64,000 bases of DNA from Mesorhizobium neociceri (GTDB lineage: Bacteria; Pseudomonadota; Alphaproteobacteria; Rhizobiales; Rhizobiaceae), in contig NZ_JACDTY010000011.1 in NCBI RefSeq assembly GCF_013520985.1, positions 62,001 through 126,000 of the forward strand. The letters are read 5' to 3'. Every line of letters starts with the position of its first letter. Within the stretch, counting starts at the first letter, position 1. The translations under genes were made by a program, and so were the position numbers. Below, piece after piece: positions 61,303 to 64,000 of the stretch. The notes below the pieces were generated by a model that was not told the origin of the DNA, searched no databases, and was given only the letters and a program-made list of their open reading frames with translations.

Positions 61303-62160
61303 ATGAAAACCCTCATCCCCTCGATTTGTGTCGCCGCCTTCGGCATCGCGCTTGCATCCACCGCCGAGGCTGGCGAGACTTGGCGCGCTTCCGGCTTCCA
61401 GCAGCCGGAATCGGCGCTGTTCGACGCCGCCAACAACCGCATCATCGTCTCCAACATCGTCGGCAATCCCGGCGAGGCCGACGGCAACGGTTATCTCTCG
61501 GTGCTGTCGCTGGACGGCAAGATCGTCACCCAACACTGGACCGACCGCATGGATGCACCGAAAGGCTCGGCAATCTCCGGCGGCAAGCTCTACGTCGCCG
61601 ATATCACCAAGGTACGCGTCGTCGATCTCGCCAGCGGCAAGCTCGTCTCGACCATCGATGTGCCTGGCGCCGTCTTCCTCAACGACGTGACGTCGGACAG
61701 TTCGGGCAAGGTCTATGTCACCGACATGCTGGCCGATGCGATCTACCGCATCGACGGCGACAAGCCCGAGCTGTTTGTGAAGGACGCGATGCTGGCCGCG
61801 CCCAATGGCGTCTTCGCCGATGGCGGCCGGCTGATCGTGGCGTCCTGGGGCAAGGGCATCAAGCCCGACTTCAGCACCGCCGAGCCCGGCGGCCTGCTGT
61901 CGGTCGACCTCGCCAGCAAGGCCGTCACGCCGCTGCCCGGCGCGCAAAACTTCGCCGACCTCGACGGCGTCGTCGCCATCGGCGACAGCATCTACACCAC
62001 CGCCTACATGACCGGCACGCTCTATCGCTACAAGGGTGGCGGTGTTCCGGAAGTTGTGGCGCAGTTCAAGCCGGGCAGCGCCGACATCGGCACAGACGGC
62101 AGGCGGATATTCGTGCCGCTGATGAACGAAGGCGAGATCGCGGTGCTGAGCCTAGATTGA
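61303..62160 (+). CDS. Secreted six-bladed beta-propeller protein (SMP-30-like)
   Basis: 285 residues. A signal peptide (MKTLIPSICVAAFGIALASTAEA) precedes a propeller with repeated strands: PESALFDAANNRIIVSNIVGN, PKGSAISGGKLYVADITKVRVVDLASGKL, NDVTSDSSGKVYVTDMLADAIYRI, PNGVFADGGRLIVASWGKG and LDGVVAIGDSIYTTAYMTGTLYRY. This resembles SMP-30/gluconolactonase domains. Periplasmic location is predicted. Function unknown. It is under probable control of the divergent XRE regulator. The stop is 18 bases before the convergent SulP gene's stop. Confidence 0.82.
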   Translation: MKTLIPSICVAAFGIALASTAEAGETWRASGFQQPESALFDAANNRIIVSNIVGNPGEADGNGYLSVLSLDGKIVTQHWTDRMDAPKGSAISGGKLYVADITKVRVVDLASGKLVSTIDVPGAVFLNDVTSDSSGKVYVTDMLADAIYRIDGDKPELFVKDAMLAAPNGVFADGGRLIVASWGKGIKPDFSTAEPGGLLSVDLASKAVTPLPGAQNFADLDGVVAIGDSIYTTAYMTGTLYRYKGGGVPEVVAQFKPGSADIGTDGRRIFVPLMNEGEIAVLSLD

Positions 62161-62178
62161 CGGCGCACACTTGCCGGC

Positions 62179-63924
62179 TCAGCCAGCGGGTGCGGCTTTG
62201 AGCTGCGCCCGCGCATCCTCGATCGAGGCGGCATAGGTCACCAGCGGGCGCTTGACGCCGTGGTTGATCAGCATGCGCCGCGTCTGCGGCGAGGCGCCGG
62301 CGATGATAAAGCGCACCCCGGCGCGCTTCGCCTTGTGGGCCGCGCCCCCGATGACATTGGCCGCGGTGGAATCGAAGAACGGCACCGCCGAGCAATCGAG
62401 GATGAAGTTCTTGCGCTGGTCGGCTATGCGGTCCAGCACCGTGCCGACGGTCGAGGCGGCGCCGAAGAAGAAGGCTCCGGAGATGCGATAGACGACGGTA
62501 TCGGCGTCACTCGCCTCGCTGGCATCGTAGGCGCCGCCGCTGCTGTCGGCGACATCGTCCTGCACCAGCGGCAGGTCCGCCTCCACGGCGATCGACTTGG
62601 CCATGCGGTCGATGAACAGGATCGAGCCCAGCGCGAAGCCGACGACGATGCCTTCGGTGAGGTCACGAAAGACGACGATCAGGAAGGTCGCCATCAGCAC
62701 CAGGGCGTCGCCGCGCGAAGCGCGCAGCAGCGTGGCGAAGGCCTGCTTCTCGAACATGTTCCAGCACACCACCGCCAGCACGCCGGCAAGGGCGGCAAGC
62801 GGGATGTAGCTGGCCAGTGGCGCGGCCACCAGCATGAAGACCAGCAGGAACAGCGAATGCAGCATGCCCGAAACCGGTCCATGCGCGCCGGCCCGCACAT
62901 TGGTGGCGGTGCGGGCGATGGTGCCGGTGGCGCAGATGCCGCCGAACAGGGCAGACGCGATGTTGGCAAAGCCTTGCGCGACCAGCTCGCAATTGGAACG
63001 GTGGCGGCGTCCGGTCATGCCGTCGGCGACCACGGCCGAGAGCAGCGATTCGATAGCGCCGAGCAGGGCAAAGGCCACCGCATCCGGCAGCACCGCAATC
63101 GCCTTGTCGAGGCTGAGCGCCGGCAGCGCCGGAAACGGCAGGCTGCGCGGAATGCCGCCATAGCGGGTGCCGATCGTTTCCGCCGGCAGGGAAAGCAGCG
63201 CCACGACAAGCGAGGCCAGCCCGACGGCGATCAGCATGCCCGGCCAGCCGGGTCGCCAACGCTTCACGCCGACAATGGTGGCGATGGTCAGCACAGCCAC
63301 CAGCGTTGCCGAGATGTTGAGCGTGCCGGCCGCCTGCCCGATCGCCATCAGCTTCGGCAGCAACGGCCCGGGCTCAGGCCCGGCAAGCGTCAGCCCGAAC
63401 AGTTCGACGATCTGGCCGGAGAAGATAATGATGGCGATGCCGGCGGTGAAGCCGACCGTCACCGGGTAGGGGATGAATTTGATGTAGGTGCCGAGCCTGA
63501 GATAGCCGATGGCGAGCAGGAAGATGCCGGCCATCATCGTTGCCAGCAGCAGCCCATCGATGCCTTCGCGCTGCACCGTCGCCGCCACCAGCACGATGAA
63601 GGCGCCGGCCGGGCCGCCGATCTGGAAGCGGCTGCCGCCGAGCGCCGAGATGATGAAGCCGCCGACAATTGCCGTGAACAGGCCGCGCTCCGGCGTCACG
63701 CCCGACGCGATCGCAATCGCCATCGACAGCGGCAACGCCACGATGGCGACGGTCAGTCCGGCCATGAAGTCGGCCTTGAACTGCGGCAGGTGGTAACCCT
63801 CCCGCCAGACCGTCACCAGCTTGGGTGTGAACAGCTCGGAAAATGTCGGCTTTGCCGACTTCTGGGCCGACTTCTGGGCCGGCTGCTGGGTCGGTCGATG
63901 CGCTGCCTGACGGATCTGATCCAT
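62179..63924 (-). CDS. SulP family inorganic anion transporter with STAS domain
   Basis: 581 residues. The SulP core (about residues 45-430) has FMAGLTVAIVALPLSMAIAIASGVTPERGLFTAIVGGFIISALGGSRFQIGGPAGAFIVLV and YIKFIPYPVTVGFTAGIAIIIF, and the RTATNVRAGAHGPVSGMLHSL segment. The C-terminal STAS domain covers about residues 455-570 (FILDCSAVPFFDSTAANVIGG). SulP proteins transport sulfate, bicarbonate or dicarboxylates; substrate is not determined. The N-terminus has a Gln/Ala/Lys/Ser-rich extension. The last 76 bases of the window, 63925-64000, hold no gene I can identify. Confidence 0.93.
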   Translation of the reverse strand: MDQIRQAAHRPTQQPAQKSAQKSAKPTFSELFTPKLVTVWREGYHLPQFKADFMAGLTVAIVALPLSMAIAIASGVTPERGLFTAIVGGFIISALGGSRFQIGGPAGAFIVLVAATVQREGIDGLLLATMMAGIFLLAIGYLRLGTYIKFIPYPVTVGFTAGIAIIIFSGQIVELFGLTLAGPEPGPLLPKLMAIGQAAGTLNISATLVAVLTIATIVGVKRWRPGWPGMLIAVGLASLVVALLSLPAETIGTRYGGIPRSLPFPALPALSLDKAIAVLPDAVAFALLGAIESLLSAVVADGMTGRRHRSNCELVAQGFANIASALFGGICATGTIARTATNVRAGAHGPVSGMLHSLFLLVFMLVAAPLASYIPLAALAGVLAVVCWNMFEKQAFATLLRASRGDALVLMATFLIVVFRDLTEGIVVGFALGSILFIDRMAKSIAVEADLPLVQDDVADSSGGAYDASEASDADTVVYRISGAFFFGAASTVGTVLDRIADQRKNFILDCSAVPFFDSTAANVIGGAAHKAKRAGVRFIIAGASPQTRRMLINHGVKRPLVTYAASIEDARAQLKAAPAG

Positions 63925-64000
63925 GAACTGCCCTTCCGCTTGCGTGAAGGCGGCGGGATCGTCGGCAGGACTGTCCGCGGTCGCCGTCGCGACTGTATGC

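Overview
The window is GC-rich and densely coded, and it reads as a chromosomal segment of an alphaproteobacterium of the order Rhizobiales, most likely Mesorhizobium or a close relative. The grounds are gene content and order (dnaK-dnaJ followed by a rhizobial-type phospholipid N-methyltransferase gene; dapE-truA-fmt-def; gshB near a comM-type ATPase), malate synthase G, an arylamine N-acetyltransferase of the M. loti type, and repeated mosaic palindromes between genes (CTAGAGC / GAGCATGAT / AATTCC..GGAAAA types) of the kind scattered through rhizobial genomes. I see no rRNA, tRNA, CRISPR array, insertion sequence, integrase or plasmid/symbiosis gene.

Layout. 1-12 kb: end of a DUF805 gene and a second DUF805 gene, a two-helix membrane protein, panE, dapE with a small membrane protein, the truA and (GNAT)-fmt-def blocks on the minus strand, rmuC, a methyltransferase, a GFA-fold protein, a CDF metal exporter and a transglutaminase-like protein. 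12-13.2 kb: a 41-residue lysine-rich protein with its own terminator, then a guanidine-II (mini-ykkC) riboswitch in front of a Gdx/SugE guanidinium exporter, and a coiled-coil protein. 13.5-19.5 kb: two LLM flavin monooxygenases, an AI-2E family membrane protein, arylamine N-acetyltransferase, and an out-of-frame joint between the 5' part of an inositol-monophosphatase-like gene and the 3' part of an acyl-CoA-ligase-like gene. 19.5-23.6 kb: a tripartite tricarboxylate transporter operon with two TctC-type binding proteins around a fused TctA-TctB permease. 23.6-28.2 kb: dnaK behind a heat-shock-type promoter, an AT-rich orphan gene with a strong terminator, dnaJ and pmtA. 28.3-32.4 kb: FMN reductase, pyrF, DUF1330, LtrA and an ATP-grasp protein. 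32.5-35.8 kb: a four-gene operon for the lower De Ley-Doudoroff galactose route. 35.9-41 kb: a GGDEF/EAL protein, a GT-C-like membrane protein divergent from a GT2-GtrA pair. 41-45 kb: gshB, an AT-rich insertion carrying a trypsin-like protease, and comM. 45.2-51.3 kb: malate synthase G bracketed by two inverted-repeat elements, a HyuA-like protein, a threonine dehydratase-like enzyme and an NTF2-like protein. 51.4-58.7 kb: an AT-rich orphan, alkyladenine glycosylase, a CecR-HlyD-ABC efflux operon behind a perfect palindrome, a CYTH/CHAD pair and a permuted NlpC/P60-like protein. 58.7-64 kb: a membrane guanylate/adenylate cyclase, an XRE-type regulator divergent from a secreted beta-propeller protein, and a SulP transporter.

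The strongest observations beyond routine annotation are the guanidine-II riboswitch with a duplicated ribosome-binding segment, the IMPase/ligase deletion joint, the protease insertion flanked by a degraded copy of the gshB 3' end, the double-TctC transporter, and the CecR-type operon with a 22-bp perfect operator. Much of the window is conserved housekeeping sequence. Function calls come from reading the translated proteins for family motifs; no database search was run.
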